Positions 1 through 12,272 of a DNA stretch of 62,000 nt are shown piece after piece. Under the pieces are notes generated by a model that saw only the letters and a program-made list of their open reading frames with translations, did no database searches and was not told where the DNA came from. Made by a program: the position numbers and the translations under genes. Origin of the DNA: Acanthaster planci (Eukaryota > Echinodermata > Asteroidea > Valvatida > Acanthasteridae); the NCBI RefSeq assembly GCF_001949145.1, contig NW_019091406.1, forward strand, positions 1,235,311 to 1,297,310, read 5' to 3'. Position 1 is the stretch's first letter, and every line of letters starts with the position of its first letter.

Positions 1-800
1 TTTTTGTTTGCTTTTTGGGTAGCAGGGGTAGCTCTTGCTACCCTCAGGAGGTGATCGACCCTGCCTTTGTGAGATCACGTTTGTCCTGTTATTTGTTGTC
101 TGCGTTTTGTTATTCATTAGTGTGTGTGCTTTTTTTGCCATTCATTTTCGAAATTGTTTTGTCTTGGCATGTTTTAGTCTTTGTGTTTGCACACAGATAA
201 TGACTGGATGTGCGACTGCCTTGCTGACTGGATGTGCGGACTGCCAGATGTGAAAGTTGGTTATTTTTGTTTGCTTTTTGGGTAGCAGGGGTAGCTCTTG
301 CTACCCTCAGGAGGTGATCGACCCTGCCTTTGCGAGATCACGTTTGTCCTGTTATTTGTTGTCTGCGTTTTGTTATTCATTAGTGTGTGCTTTTTTTGCC
401 TTTTATTTTCGAAATTCTATTGTCTTGCCATGTCACTAACTTTTGTTTTAGTCTTTGTGTTTGCATACAGATAATGACTGGATGTGCGACTGCCTTGCTG
501 ACTGGATGTGCGACTGCCAGATGTGAAAGTTGGTTATTTTTGTTTGCTTTTTGGGTAGCAGGGGTAGCTCTTGCTACAATCAGGAGGTGATCGGCCCTGC
601 CTTTGCTAGATCACATTTGTCGAATCACCTGTTGTCTGCGTTTTATTACTCGTTAGTGTGTGTACTTGATTTATCTGTCATTAATTTTCGAAATTCTTTT
701 AGTCTTTGCACATCACTAACTCTCGTTTTAGTCTTTGTGTTTGCATGCAGATACTGACTGGATCTGTCTGACGTGCGACTGTCTGATCTTCAGATTGTCG
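1..800. repeat. Tandem array of three ~270-bp units
   Basis: The sequence beginning TTTTTGTTTGCTTTTTGGGT occurs at 1 and again at 264 and 537, so the period is 263 then 273 bp. Units 1 and 2 are nearly identical; unit 3 diverges and fades out near 800. Each unit starts with a small inverted repeat (GGGTAGCA at 17-24 against TGCTACCC at 36-43; again near 280-306), lost in unit 3, where the second arm reads TGCTACAA. Inside the units, GACTGGATGTGCG is itself repeated. The array runs off the left edge, so the copy number is a minimum. Reading frames of 60-75 codons through it are products of the repetition, not genes. Confidence 0.9.
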
Positions 801-1648
801 AATGATTTCAACATTTGACTGTCGGGCTAAATGCGGTATACCCTCTGGACCGTTTTGTGCCTGCAGTTTATTGACTGTATGATTGCCTGAATGGATTTGC
901 TACTAACCAGATGAAGTAGAGGTGAGACATGCTAACTCCAGTGTCCCTCATTTATTCGTAACTGTGAAATGTTGTCCATTGTGCTCGTGTTCGTCGGTTT
1001 GTGCTTGCAGTAGTAATCTTTTGCCCTTGTTGCTTTGATATGCCGCGAATTCTTTTCTTGTTTTTGCTTGAGTTGGCTGGATGTATCATTTCTCATTGGA
1101 GAGCACCAAGTTCCAGTGCAGTTCCTGTGGCATAAATCTGTATTATCCCTGTGGATGGCTGAACAATGGCAGACAAATTGTCTCATCGTCTCAGTATAAA
1201 AATGCAGATTGTGCACCTCACAAACTGCATATTGATTACAAGGTGGCACACTGTTTAATTACGAGGAAGGCAAGGGGCGTAGCCTCTCAATGTTTTTGTT
1301 TTCAGTGGACATTTTAAAATTTTAATGATTTTACATTCTGATACAGCACAAGAACATGAAGTGTAACGAGTAAACCAGTGACGTCTGATGGCTTACTTTG
1401 GACAAAGGAAACAATCCTACAAGCCACCTTCCTCAAAGACATCCCTTCCGAACCAAAGTCGAGATACCATGTACACCACTTCCTCTTCAGGTGCATTCCA
1501 TCCCAGCCGCTCCTGGCCAAAGTGCAACTGCCGCTCCTGCACGATACTTGGAGGCCCCCCGATCGAACCCGGCCACCATTTTACCGTACCAAAGGCCAAT
1601 CTGACTTTGCATCACCTGCACACGCCGCCTTGCCCAGAGACGTCATTT
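801..1648. other. Intergenic, no supported gene
   Basis: No exon with recognisable homology was found. The part from about 1380 to 1650 is GC-richer and has few stops in several frames at once, which argues against reading any one of them as a gene. Confidence 0.5.
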
Positions 1649-1659
1649 ACAGTAGTTGT

Positions 1660-1898
1660 AGCCTTTTATCAAGGCGCCCGCGGCGAAATGGATAGTCAAG
1701 ACCACACGACGAACTGCACGCAAGCGCTGCACTAAGTGGCCGAGCTGTGTGTGTCGAGGACTCGACTGTGCGCGTTCGGGGCGTGCGGTTCGTCGTGTAG
1801 TCTTTCTTCCTGCGTTGTTTGGGGCTTAAACTAGTCTCCCCCAGCTCCTCGCTCTTGAGCGACTATCCATTTCGCCGCGGGCGCCTTGATCAAAGGCT
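1660..1898. mobile_element. Foldback MITE with ~38-bp terminal inverted repeats
   Basis: The left end (1660-1697) and right end (1861-1898) are reverse complements over about 38 bp with one mismatch; the shared core includes GCGCCCGCGGCGAAATGG. A second, inner inverted pair (about 1698-1727 against 1765-1803, around GACGAAC/GTTCGTC) extends the hairpin. The element is flanked by the direct repeat ACAGTAGTTGT at 1649-1659 and 1899-1909. Because the repeat overlaps the palindrome, the true target duplication is somewhere between 7 and 11 bp, which leaves the superfamily open (9 bp would suit Mutator-like, 8 bp hAT). The element is 239 bp with no coding capacity and must be moved by another transposase. 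Confidence 0.85.
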
Positions 1899-1909
1899 AC
1901 AGTAGTTGT

Positions 1910-3620
1910 GGCATTTAGCATCAGACTGTCATAAATGGGTCATTTACCGACATCCCAGAGAGTGATGAGATGTAAAATGTGTCTCTTGAACATTATGTGT
2001 TATTTTACATATTATGTTGTAGTAGTATTTGGATGATTTTTAAATCGTTCAGTTTGGTTTGCGCTGAAAGTCGTTCTTTGTTGCACAATCATCAAATTCA
2101 GTAACGAAGTATTTTTATCACTCCCAGGATTATGAAATACATTCTTGTTGACATCCAGAATCCCCATCCATGAGCTTTAAAAGTAAAACTTTCCGGCTTT
2201 TTAAATTTTTAATTTCATCTTGTAACACGTTTGAATTGAAATATGTTTGCCTTATACCTGTATTAATGGGTGTGTTTTAAAAGTTGATGCATTTACATGA
2301 AACATAAGTTAACATATGGCATCATTATGCGAGTGTGAAAATGATATTTTTACCACATGAAAGTCTATATTTTCTCTGTTTCTATTTCTATAACAGTGAA
2401 TTGCAGTAATAGGTATATTCTCATAGGCTATGTACACATTTTTACTACCTTAATTCGTACAGTGTTATTTATTTAATGCCAACTCAGCACAAATGAACTG
2501 TTATGACAGTCATCATACTTTAGGTCAGAAAAAAATCTTAGTTTTTATTTTTTTTAATTCTTCAATAATTTTCTTTCTAACATTGACTTTTAGGACATGC
2601 AATCATTTTGTAATGACTAATACATCACTGCAAGGGCAAATCAATGATAGCCATATATGGAACTCGAAGCTTGTTTCTTATGTTTATATAGGTTTCTCGG
2701 GTCAAATATCTACAGTATTTGGCTAAATGTAAAATTGGGTATTTCAAATGTCAATAGGCCAACCAAATGTCCGCCTAGCCATGTCAATATCACAATGGAC
2801 GATACAAACGCTAAGAGGGAAATCATAAAGAAAATTGTTATGTAACTAAGTGACCCCTGGTGCGTAACTTCGCTGATAGATACATCAAGTGCAGAACTGG
2901 TGATTCAGATTTCCCGAGAAAATGTTGGGTAGCTATCGTGTTGAAGACTCTGGAAGTTTTAAGCACAATATGCCGTACCAGAAGATTCCCGAAGCTGACG
3001 AGAGCAGTGACTTGACGATGCTATAACCGTGGCGAGAACTACATGTATGTTGAAGTGTTAAGGCTAAATAAAATCGTATTTAAAAAGAAGTTCGGAATAA
3101 TTTTTTAAATGGACAGTTATTACCTTATTTGGAAACGATTTCATAGACTGGTGTAAAGATAAGAAATAGGCCTCAGTAACAATTGGGTTTTTTTAAAAAT
3201 ATTTACCAAGATGTTCGGGAGAAAGTTCCATCTCAGATCATCATTTCAAACACCCGCTCATTTGAAATCACCATGTAACATTTGATTTCCACAGTGGAAG
3301 TTTGCTTTTGCCTTGTGTATATTTGACCCATCCTGTGGACATTTGATTTAGCCTACCTATTTGTATGTGGAGGCCGCCTATTTGTGGGGAGGGGAATGAT
3401 GTGGTGATGTGTCACTGGATGGACCACGGGTAGGGGGGTCCGGAGGTTGTGCTGCATGGGCTGGGACTTGGATCCAGGGCAAGATGAGGGAGGCACGCAG
3501 GTTCAAGGTCAAAAGCCAGACAATGGTCTGGGCCCTGTGGGCCACCTATAACATTCGGGCGGGCAGTCTGAATTAGGCTCCTAATACAAAGTGACACATT
3601 GTTGTATGCATGACAATAAA
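1910..3620. other. AT-rich intergenic sequence
   Basis: Nothing coding was recognised. The sequence is AT-rich with short homopolymers and no ORF showing splice-compatible ends or family similarity. Confidence 0.5.
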
Positions 3621-3626
3621 TGAGCC

Positions 3627-3893
3627 AAAGGCAAGCTTATTACACTCAAAGAAATGACCTGTCATCAATCAATACAAGTGCATAGAATGTCTTATAATGC
3701 ATTATAGTGATGTGGGGGTGTGAGGGTGGAAGCACAAAATGGGTTGACCCCCCCCCNAAAGGCAAGCTTATTACACCCAAAGAAAAGACCTGTCATCAAA
3801 CAATACAAGTGCATAGAATGTCTTATAAAGCATTATAGTGATGTGGGGGTGGGAGGGGGGAAGCACAAAATGGGTTGACCCCCCCCCCCCCCC
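3627..3893. repeat. 131-bp direct duplication joined at an N
   Basis: AAAGGCAAGCTTATTACAC starts at 3627 and again at 3758. The two copies agree at most positions and both end in GGGTTGACC followed by a long C run. The single ambiguous base of the window (N at 3757) sits exactly at the junction after the first C run. This is either a real tandem duplication or two haplotypes or reads joined across an unreadable homopolymer. Confidence 0.85.
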
Positions 3894-4362
3894 GCTGGCC
3901 AACCGAGCGCACTCAGCCCCGAATATCGATATCCAGCACAGCCACCCACGAATACACACAAACCTACCAAGTCCAAACATTCCGTAACACATATATTCAA
4001 GTACCCATTACATGTACATTGTGATACCTAGTGTGGGCTCCTTTTATTTTCAAGGGCAACTGGGAAAAACTCAGGCAGATTACTGGCAGGTGATAAATGT
4101 AATCTCGCTCAGAAATGAACATACATGGTGTAGTTTAAATAAAAATCACGTTCTGTATACTTTTGTTTGGGAGTCGGGGAGGCCATTATCCCGCCTTGGG
4201 GAGGCATTGAGGGTCAAAACTACTCTCCTATTGCATTTCACTTTTTATTGATAAATAGTTGAATAAAAAGGGTATTCAAACGATCGCATTTTGGGCACCG
4301 TCATGCTTGTTACCACTGGGGGCCAGCTTCCCACTAGCCCCCCCCCTCACCTCACGACGGGC

Positions 4363-4714
4363 CGCATGCGCAGTACATGTACATGTCAAGCTTCTCCTGT
4401 TTTGATTAAAAATGGCCTATTTCCAGTAGGGAACTAGGATTAATAAATACCTCAGACAGTCGGAGTGTTTTCAGAAACCGGGAGTGAAAAAGGTGTGAAA
4501 TTTGTGCCCTGTACGCTCTCAATGGGCCGGGCAGCCCATCAAGCTTTGCGTCTACATGCCATTTATGCGCATGCGCAAAAGTGCAAAAGTGCCCCGAAGA
4601 AACTGCATTATTCATATTTCACTGTGACGCCATATGATCAGCCATTATAAATTATCATATGTGCACCTTTCCAGTTGTGATACCGCCATGCCTCTACCAT
4701 TTCTCAAAATCATC
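4363..4714 (+). promoter_or_regulatory. Probable PSMB4 promoter with NRF1-type sites
   Basis: Two sequences fit the palindromic nuclear respiratory factor 1 site: CGCATGCGCA at 4363-4372 and the full TGCGCATGCGCA at 4566-4577, about 140 bp before the PSMB4 start codon. NRF1 palindromes are typical of housekeeping promoters in animals. No TATA box was recognised. The transcription start is not known, so the extent given is a guess. This factor is distinct from NFE2L1, also called Nrf1, which drives proteasome genes in vertebrates. Confidence 0.5.
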
Positions 4715-7700
4715 ATGGCGTCTCACATCACAGAAAATATTTGGCAAAATGGGCCCCGTCCTGGAGCTTTTTACAGCCTTCCTGGGAATAGATCGTTATC
4801 GTCCTGCGAACCGGCCAAACATACACTGTAAGATGATCACAAAGATTTGTTTGTATTCTTGTAGATAGGCCTAGGACCTAGTAATTATTTTGTAAAGAAG
4901 GGCACTGTAGTAGTGGGATCAGGTCAACTCGGACCCAGGACCAATTCGGACCCACGCCAACTCGGACCCAATACTAACTCGGACCCACGACCATCTCGGA
5001 CCCACAACCAATTCGGACCCACGCCAACTCGGACCCACCTCGAGTCAACTCGGACCCACCTCGAGTCAACTCGGAGTCGGACCCACTGCCACTGAGTCTT
5101 ATGCCATGGTTGCACTACACCAAATACGTGCCCGTAGACCGAAATAGCGCCGACTCTTGAACCTTGCAAAGAGGTTGGCCTTCATTTTTTTCGCTGGGAA
5201 ATTCAAGATTATTTTTTTTGCTGGAAATTCAAATTATGGCCAGATCGATCACTTTTTGTTTAAATTTTATGAATTTTTTTATCCGCCTTTTCCCAAAGAT
5301 ACCCCCCTACTAGTAGTAAAACTATGCGCTCAGCTCTAAATGTAGCCGCCTGCCTCTATCGAAAATAGGCCCCGCAATGTGGGGCTTTTTGTGAAAGAAA
5401 TACTCTGAACCGGAAACTCCCAAATTCAGGTTTTATATAAATAATTCTATGATCCCTTGTGGTAACTTATGGCATGTCTTATTGTAAACAAAAAGTAGGA
5501 TCATCTTAGTAATGTGCTCGCGAGCAGACAACGCTTCAAAACCATCTCCAAGTTTAAGACAAAAGGAAATAGGTATTCGGGGGGGGGGGAATGGGGCAAG
5601 GTGGAGGTGTAAGACTTGCCAGGCCAAAAAAAATTGAAAAGTGAGGCGGGGGATAGCACCATGAGACACTATGAAAGGTCAATGGTCGTGATATTGATGT
5701 ATATCTGCAGTATGTGTTGTACGCATGCAACATCTCTTATGTACATCAAAAGGCCAATCTGTGGCTTTTTATTGCCACAAAGACTTTGGGGGCTGTTTGG
5801 TGAAAGTTCATTTGATTTCTTCTGTTGATCTGGAGTGCCAAAAGAAATACGGAGAAAGGGCGTCAATGATTTGGTACTGTCAATCACTCTCCAAAAGCTG
5901 CTCCCATTTTTTGTCCCAAGCTCCCACTCCCCAATTATAGGGTTTCAAGAATGGAAGGTGACAAAATCAGTCTTTGTGGTCAATCACGCCGATACCTCGG
6001 AAGCTAACCGATTAAGATTCCAGATTACAAGCGGCAAATAAGACATCAAAGGAAATGTGCCTCCATAAAAATACGACGCTTGTCGGTTACTTTATCACTT
6101 GTTTCAAGACATCACTGATATCAAATCTAGTCCTGTACGGTTTTCAACCACCATGCCTGTTCAAACTCGAAAACTGAGAAATTCTGGGAAGCCTGTGCCA
6201 CTGTTTCCCTGCATTACGTTCATTCAAGAGGATGTTACATCTTGGCTGCATGCAGTGCAAAAGTGTCATTTACCAAATGCTAAAATGTAAAAGTGGACAA
6301 AATCAATTTTCAACAACTTAATCACGCTCCTGTGGTTGGGTCCGAGTTGACTCGGGTCCGAGTTGGTCGTGGGTCCAAGTTGGCATGGGTCCGAGTTGGC
6401 ATGGGTCCGAGTTGGTTTGGGTCCGAGTTGACTCGAAACAACTGCATTATAGCCCCACTACTAGTGTGACACGGACTTTCACTCCTGCTCCATCCTTAGC
6501 CACACATCCGTATACGCAATTTCGTGTCGGCGTACTGAAAACTTTCGGCGCACCCACTTATCATCGTGGGCGCAATTTCTTTTGCACACCGAAATGATCC
6601 TTGACCTCTCCGCTTTCTAAAAAACATTTATTGAATGATTTCACTCACGTTATTCAGGTATTTTCCACTCTTTTTGCCTTTACCCATTCAATCTAACGGC
6701 CTCGCTCTCACAGTCGCCATCTTTGAAATGGTTGTTTAAAAGGTTGTTGAACATTACGTCACTTGAACCCTAATCTTCTCGACGGCTGTTCCATGTCAAG
6801 ACATATCTAATACATGGACTGAGCTTTATGATAATACATGTACCAATGGGCTCTTCCAAAACTTGGGAAGCCCCCCGACCCGACAACAAATGGAACTGCA
6901 ATTTTGATTTCGGCTGGTGGGTTATAGCGGGGTACCAGTCACGGCCTCTGTGTGGCAGGCGTGCAACGAACCTTGACTGGAAATCGCACATGCACAGTGT
7001 GTGCAGACAGCTCGGATGTGGGTGTATGTGTGTGTGCTTTGCAACTCAAGAACGGATGAATTACGTCTACATGTACAACCGTGAAAAACTTTAACATTAT
7101 TGATTGTGCCATCCGTGGTTTGTTCTGAAATTCCTTAACCCCCCAGACGGAAAGATAAGGACATAAAGAACATGTGAAGATGAAACTTGTTTCTTCAACA
7201 AGGTGAACTACATGTACATGTACATATATGTGGATACCTGCAAATTGCAGTTTTGTGCATAAAGTGTGTGCTTTAGTATGTGAAGCTACGAGGAAACCTG
7301 AGGCTCAAATTGACGGTTTTTGTAGAAAATGGGGCTTTCCATACATGTCAGTTTTTCCACAGTTTGTTCCATGTAGGGTGTAGGGCACAGGACCAAGAAT
7401 CATGGATGAACCTAAACTAAAGTTTTTGTGCTGGTTATTCGTTACAAGTTACACCATGTGTGGCTTCAGGAAGATTTGTGTTTACTGACATCACTAATTT
7501 TTTCCCCACAATGGTAAATCAGCCATCAGAAAGTGATAGCAAGTCCACAAGAGTCAAATTTAGCAGGAAAAATATTGAAACATTAACTTAGAAAATAGTT
7601 GTTCCTCCATTTCAGAAGCCCCATGGTAACTGGAACATCTGTCCTTGGTATCAAGTTCAACGGTGGAGTCTTGCTGGCTGCAGACATGCTGGGCTCGTAC

Positions 7701-10700
7701 GGCTCCATGGCGAGGTACCGTAATATATCTCGCATCATGAATGTCAACAGCAACACAGCCATCGCTGGGGCCGGGGACTATGCTGACTTCCAGTTTCTGC
7801 AAGAAGTGCTAGAGCAGAGGATGTGAGTTTGGAGTTTCCCCTCAGTGATAAGTACTGGAAGGGACACTTAACATTAACCCCAACCTTCCCATATCCTCCA
7901 AAATCCTTTGAAACCCTTCTTGCATACACATGCACCGGTAGGTGGAGGATTTCAGAAGATTGTTTTGAACTTTGCACAAACTTCTGTCAAGGTCTTCGGC
8001 TGGAACCTGTTTTGCTCATGCTCAGTCATGCATCGGCAGTCTTACACGGAGGCTGTTGGAGGATTTCGCAGGACTGAGGTTGCATCCTAGCAAAAAGGCC
8101 TCTGGAGTTAGGGTTAACCCTTGACCCTCAGGCACTCAGTTGTACAGGAATCTGGTGACAATATTTTGTGAGATTGAAGAAGGCTGAGCCAAGCCTCTAG
8201 CACTTTGCTTTACTTTTTGAAAGCACCCCATCTTTCACTGCTGAAAGTAAATTTAGCACTGCTTTCCTACAGGATGAAGGGTTTTGGAGGATTTTGGGAA
8301 GTTTCCAGCATTAATGCTAATGAGGGTAGGGGTTTTATTAGTTGTTTCTCAATCCACATTATTTCCTCAAGCGTTCTCGAACCCCACAGGTTCAAATCCA
8401 GCTACTGGTTACATACTGTGACCTGGGAGAAGTCACTTAGATTTCTTTTGTGTGTTTGTGATGACAGTATCGACGACGAGTGCCTTGCTGATGGCCACGA
8501 GTACACACCCAAGTCAATCTTTTCCTGGCTGACCCGAGTCATGTACAACAGACGCTCTAGGTTCAACCCTCTCTGGAATGTCTTTGTTGTGGGCGGCGTA
8601 CACAAGGGAGAACCGTGAGTACATGTACTTCAGTTTTTTCTCTTTTTCCATTTAGGCAAAATGCACGTGCATCCAAAGATCATTGAAGCGGCTGGTCAGG
8701 AAAGACTGTGCCAGCAGCCCTGGGTTTAAGGTCATATGTGTTCAAGGGTAACAGGAGCCACCTGTCTTGAGCAGTTTGTGATTTGGGTCCATTAATCCTG
8801 CTTACGTTATGGCATTTTAGAGTTATGCTTGTCGTAAGCTTTTTTGCAGTATTCTCCAAATACAGATATTTAGTCTCGCGTATAAATTGTATATTGCTGA
8901 GCAAGGTGCAAACCAGTTTTGGTTTATTCATCTCCTATATGTACAGATATAAAAGACGTTGTTTTATTTAGAATAGAAATATCTCTTAGTATTTTGTTTC
9001 ATATCTATTGTATTTAAATTCTGTTTCAACCAATTCTTGCCATGCCAGCTGGAGTTTGGGCTTGTAGGATGCGCTCTTGGGTGATATTTCATGATCTGCC
9101 GTTTTCAAAATTCTTCAACAAATTATAACTTCATTTACTGGACGTGTACACCCACACAAATGACTGTCTGGTGGCTCGTCTGATCTGACAGGCAACCTCC
9201 ATTTACGCCCGATTATTGCAGCCACGCATGCTGCCCAGTAAAGAGCCCCATTGTGCGGTGTTGCATAATATATTTTTCCGAAAATTGGCCCAGTGCACTG
9301 CTGGATGGCAGTGTTGTCTTTACTATGGCATCCAGATTGCAGGAGCGTGCAGCGGTATTGTATCACTCAATGTTGCTGGAGGGCTGGAGGGCTTTTGTCC
9401 CTGTTGATAATCCGCTGGCGCTGGCAGCCCCAAACAGTGGTACTGTTTCGAAACGATGACAGATTACATTGTACTTCCGCTCATGCCAGCACTCTGTGCT
9501 GACAGCATATGACCCTTGATTGGCAAGCCCCAGTCTTTTCTTACGAGTTCGGTCTCTTTTTAACAAGGCCCAGTTCCTGAATTCCGATTTTGGGCACCAC
9601 GGCCATGAAACTTGGCACCATGTCTCCAGTACCGGGCTCCCCGGCAGAAAGTGGTTAAATATATCTTGTATTCTTATCACCAAGATTCCTTGGCTATATC
9701 GACAAGATTGGAACAGCTTTCGAATCTCCCACAGTAGCATCTGGATTTGGTGCCTATATTGCATTGGTAAGAGCAATCCTGTCTTCCTTCTACATCGCAT
9801 GAGTTGTTACAATATCAACTTCTCTCTCGAATAGTTTACAGGTGTATCACTTCCCCCCCCCACCCACTTTGCTAGTTAGGCCAGTGTAACCCTACATGCA
9901 AGTCATGTGTCATGCATGTACTTCCTTAGAATCCTTTTGAATCGTTCATTCCTCTATTGTGCGTGAAACTAAGGGTTCATGCCGTTTACAGTTGAACCTC
10001 ATTAACGAGGTCCTTCAGACTGAAGTTACCTTGTCTTAAGATGAACATTGTATTATTAGGACGGGAAACAATAGAGAACACAGAATTGGGACCTCAAATT
10101 TTCCTTGCAATAAGCAGAATGTTGTATAATTAGCATTTTTTGTAACAAAAAATACTCAAATAAAGCAAATAGACTGCATCACATTAGAGTGTAACAAGGT
10201 TTGACTGTACTTATCTATGTACAATCCAAGGGATATCGAGCCTCAGGATAGTTGTGATAGTTTAAGATTCTACACCTAGTGGATTTCAAAGATGTAAATG
10301 TACATGTCTTCCACCTTCCATACCTAAAGCACGTCTTATTTTCTTAGAAAGGCCTATTTTGGCTTTGGGGTTCTATTGGGAACAGTCCAGCTCATATCTT
10401 TCAATCCCTGTTGCTTCGTTTTGGACAATATCTTCTTGGTCATTTTGTTTCTTAGCCATTAATGAGAGATGCGTATGAAAAGAATAGCGACATGTCGGAG
10501 TCAGAAGCAAGAGCCCTGCTAGACAGATGCATGAAGGTGTTGTTCTATAGGGATGCAAGGTCATTTAACAAGGTAATCACTCTCTAAGAATTCTTGGTCC
10601 CATTAGCAGTGAACCCCCGAAAAAGACTGATAAAATGGAAATCTTGAGTATAGTTCTCAGCTGCTGGAAAAAAAGGAGCCCTGTTTGCCCCCCTCTAATG

Positions 10701-12155
10701 GAGATTTTGGTTATGCCTCCTGAAATTTTTAAATTGCAAAAATATTCTGTAAAGTTACCAACTGTTTTGGACATTTGTGATATTACCCCCAATATTTTTC
10801 CCCAGTATTTCCCGAGGTAATTTAGTCCTGATGAAGTCATAACTCTAGTGAAGGGGGCCCCTTCCCCGTTAAAAATGCTTCTTGTGGTAAGCATTGGATT
10901 GGACAGAAGCTTGTCCACTGACTAGTTAATATGTCAGTTCCTTTGTGTATCAACCTTTGTTACTATATGAATAGTCTCTTGTGTGTCCAATGACAATTTG
11001 TCCTATTTCATAGTACTTGGGACAGGATGCACAGTTTTTCTTTTGTTATTTGACCTTTGTCTAGATTTTCTGTGATACTCCGGCTGAGCTGCCGTCTTTG
11101 ACTTTTCATTCTTTGTTTTTTGTCTTTTGTAGTACGAGTATGCGGTAATCACTTCTGAAGGAGTGAAGATAGAGCCCCCAGTGTCATCAGAAACAAACTG
11201 GGACTTTGCACACATGGTGGAGTAAGTAAATCCTGTGATGTTCTGGCACTCTGGACTTCACGAGTAATAATGCCCCGGAGCAGTTGTAGAAAGATCTTTG
11301 CCAATGCACAGTGAAATGGCAGTTATGTTTGTCTCCACGATATAAGTGTTGCTTATCTCGTTTTCCGGGTTTTGAGAGATGGATCATTTGAAATGGTACA
11401 GTAACTAGTTTATGCCTAGGGATTGTCATTCCATTGAAGTTGGATTTTGGCAAAATTCTACTTATCTCGACAATGGACATGTTCATGACGGTGCTAGGCC
11501 AGTGTTTGCTTTTGCACTTCCATCAAAATTTAGCATTTCTGCAGCATTTCTGGTGCCATGGCCGTTTGAAACAGGACACAGTATTCATGGTCTTTAGTGA
11601 GTCCCAGTATCATAAGATTCATAATTCCTCTGCTGTGGCTGTGATACTATCCCTGTATGAACTGCTGTCTTGATACTTTTAGTTCAAGTAACATCAGAGT
11701 TCAAGATCTTGCATCAGCTTTTGTAAAGTATGGCAAACACAATAGGAGCGTGCTACTTGCTTTGGGTAAAGTCTTTTGCTCAAAATCTACCCACTTCAAA
11801 TAGTGCACTCCTACTGCGCCAGCTAAGTCACGTGTGCCCTATAGTGGATATCAACGTCAACAAACATGGCATTTTTGGTACAGTGCTCAGCACATAAGAA
11901 GTCTGAGTGCTTTACCGACTGTTGGCTATATTTTTGGTATTAAAATGACACTAATGTGACACACAGTGCTATGGGAGGATGCTATGTTTGCTGATATTTG
12001 ATACCCACTCTAGGTCATGTGACTTAGCTTGCGCAATCAGTCTGTTGTGTCCAGCATGCTTCAAACGGGGCTAATGCATTAATGTGAGACCTAGCACACG
12101 GAGTGGTGATTGCTAATATCTTGCCTTTTCTTTTCTACACAGGGGTTATGAATGA
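4715..12155 (+). CDS. PSMB4: Proteasome subunit beta type-4 (beta-7 of the 20S core)
   Basis: Seven coding exons: 4715-4827, 7616-7822, 8468-8614, 9685-9766, 10456-10572, 11133-11221 and 12143-12155 (stop TGA). All introns are GT-AG and phases join exactly, giving 768 nt and 255 residues (human PSMB4 has 264). Family hallmarks seen: NGPRPGAFY near the N-terminus, [10 protein letters not shown] opening the Ntn-hydrolase fold, [33 protein letters not shown] and ETNWDFAHM near the end. Like other PSMB4 proteins it is a structural, non-proteolytic beta subunit; I see no active Thr-Thr N-terminus of the catalytic beta types. The start at 4715 has a strong Kozak context (A at -3, G at +4); an in-frame ATG at 4688 is weaker. 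The last exon carries only the final four codons and the stop. Intron 1 contains a 1.55-kb foldback element and intron 4 a pogo-like MITE. Identity is firm from the family; exon edges are inferred. Confidence 0.95.
4908..6463. mobile_element. Foldback element with minisatellite arms in PSMB4 intron 1
   Basis: The left arm (4921-5090) is about nine imperfect 16-17-bp units built on CCAACTCGGACCCA. The right arm (6338-6435) has about six units in the opposite orientation (TGGGTCCGAGTTGG). Outside the arms, TAGTAGTGGG at 4908-4917 is matched by its reverse complement CCCACTACTA at 6454-6463, giving short terminal inverted repeats. No target duplication could be fixed and no transposase frame is visible inside (5095-6330), so it is non-autonomous. 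The class is unknown. Confidence 0.7.
9989..10207. mobile_element. pogo/Tigger-like MITE in PSMB4 intron 4
   Basis: The left end CAGTTGAACCTCATTAAC and the reverse complement of the right end, CAGTCAAACCTTGTTACAC, are imperfect inverted repeats. Both ends abut TA (9987-9988 and 10208-10209), the duplication made by Tc1/mariner/pogo transposases. At 219 bp with no ORF it is a non-autonomous copy. Confidence 0.65.
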
Positions 12156-12266
12156 TGCAGCTCATTCCAGGCAGTGTAAGATGAGCCACGTAATCCTCAA
12201 CCCCGTCTCGTCTTGGGCACTGCCTCAAAGCCTTCACCGTGTTGTAGTGACATTGTTTACAGTCTA

Positions 12267-12272
12267 ATTAAA
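12267..12272 (+). terminator. Candidate PSMB4 poly(A) signal
   Basis: ATTAAA lies about 110 nt after the PSMB4 stop codon. It is the common variant of the canonical hexamer; no perfect AATAAA is closer. Weak evidence, position only. Confidence 0.3.

Noticed and set aside
50-60. AGGAGGTGATCGA resembles the 3' end of bacterial 16S rRNA
   Set aside because: It is only a short word inside a tandem repeat unit, with no rRNA context and in a eukaryotic genome.
1378-1735. Open frames of 60-115 codons around a CNCRSC motif
   Set aside because: Several frames on both strands are open at once and none resembles a family, so low stop density explains them better than coding.
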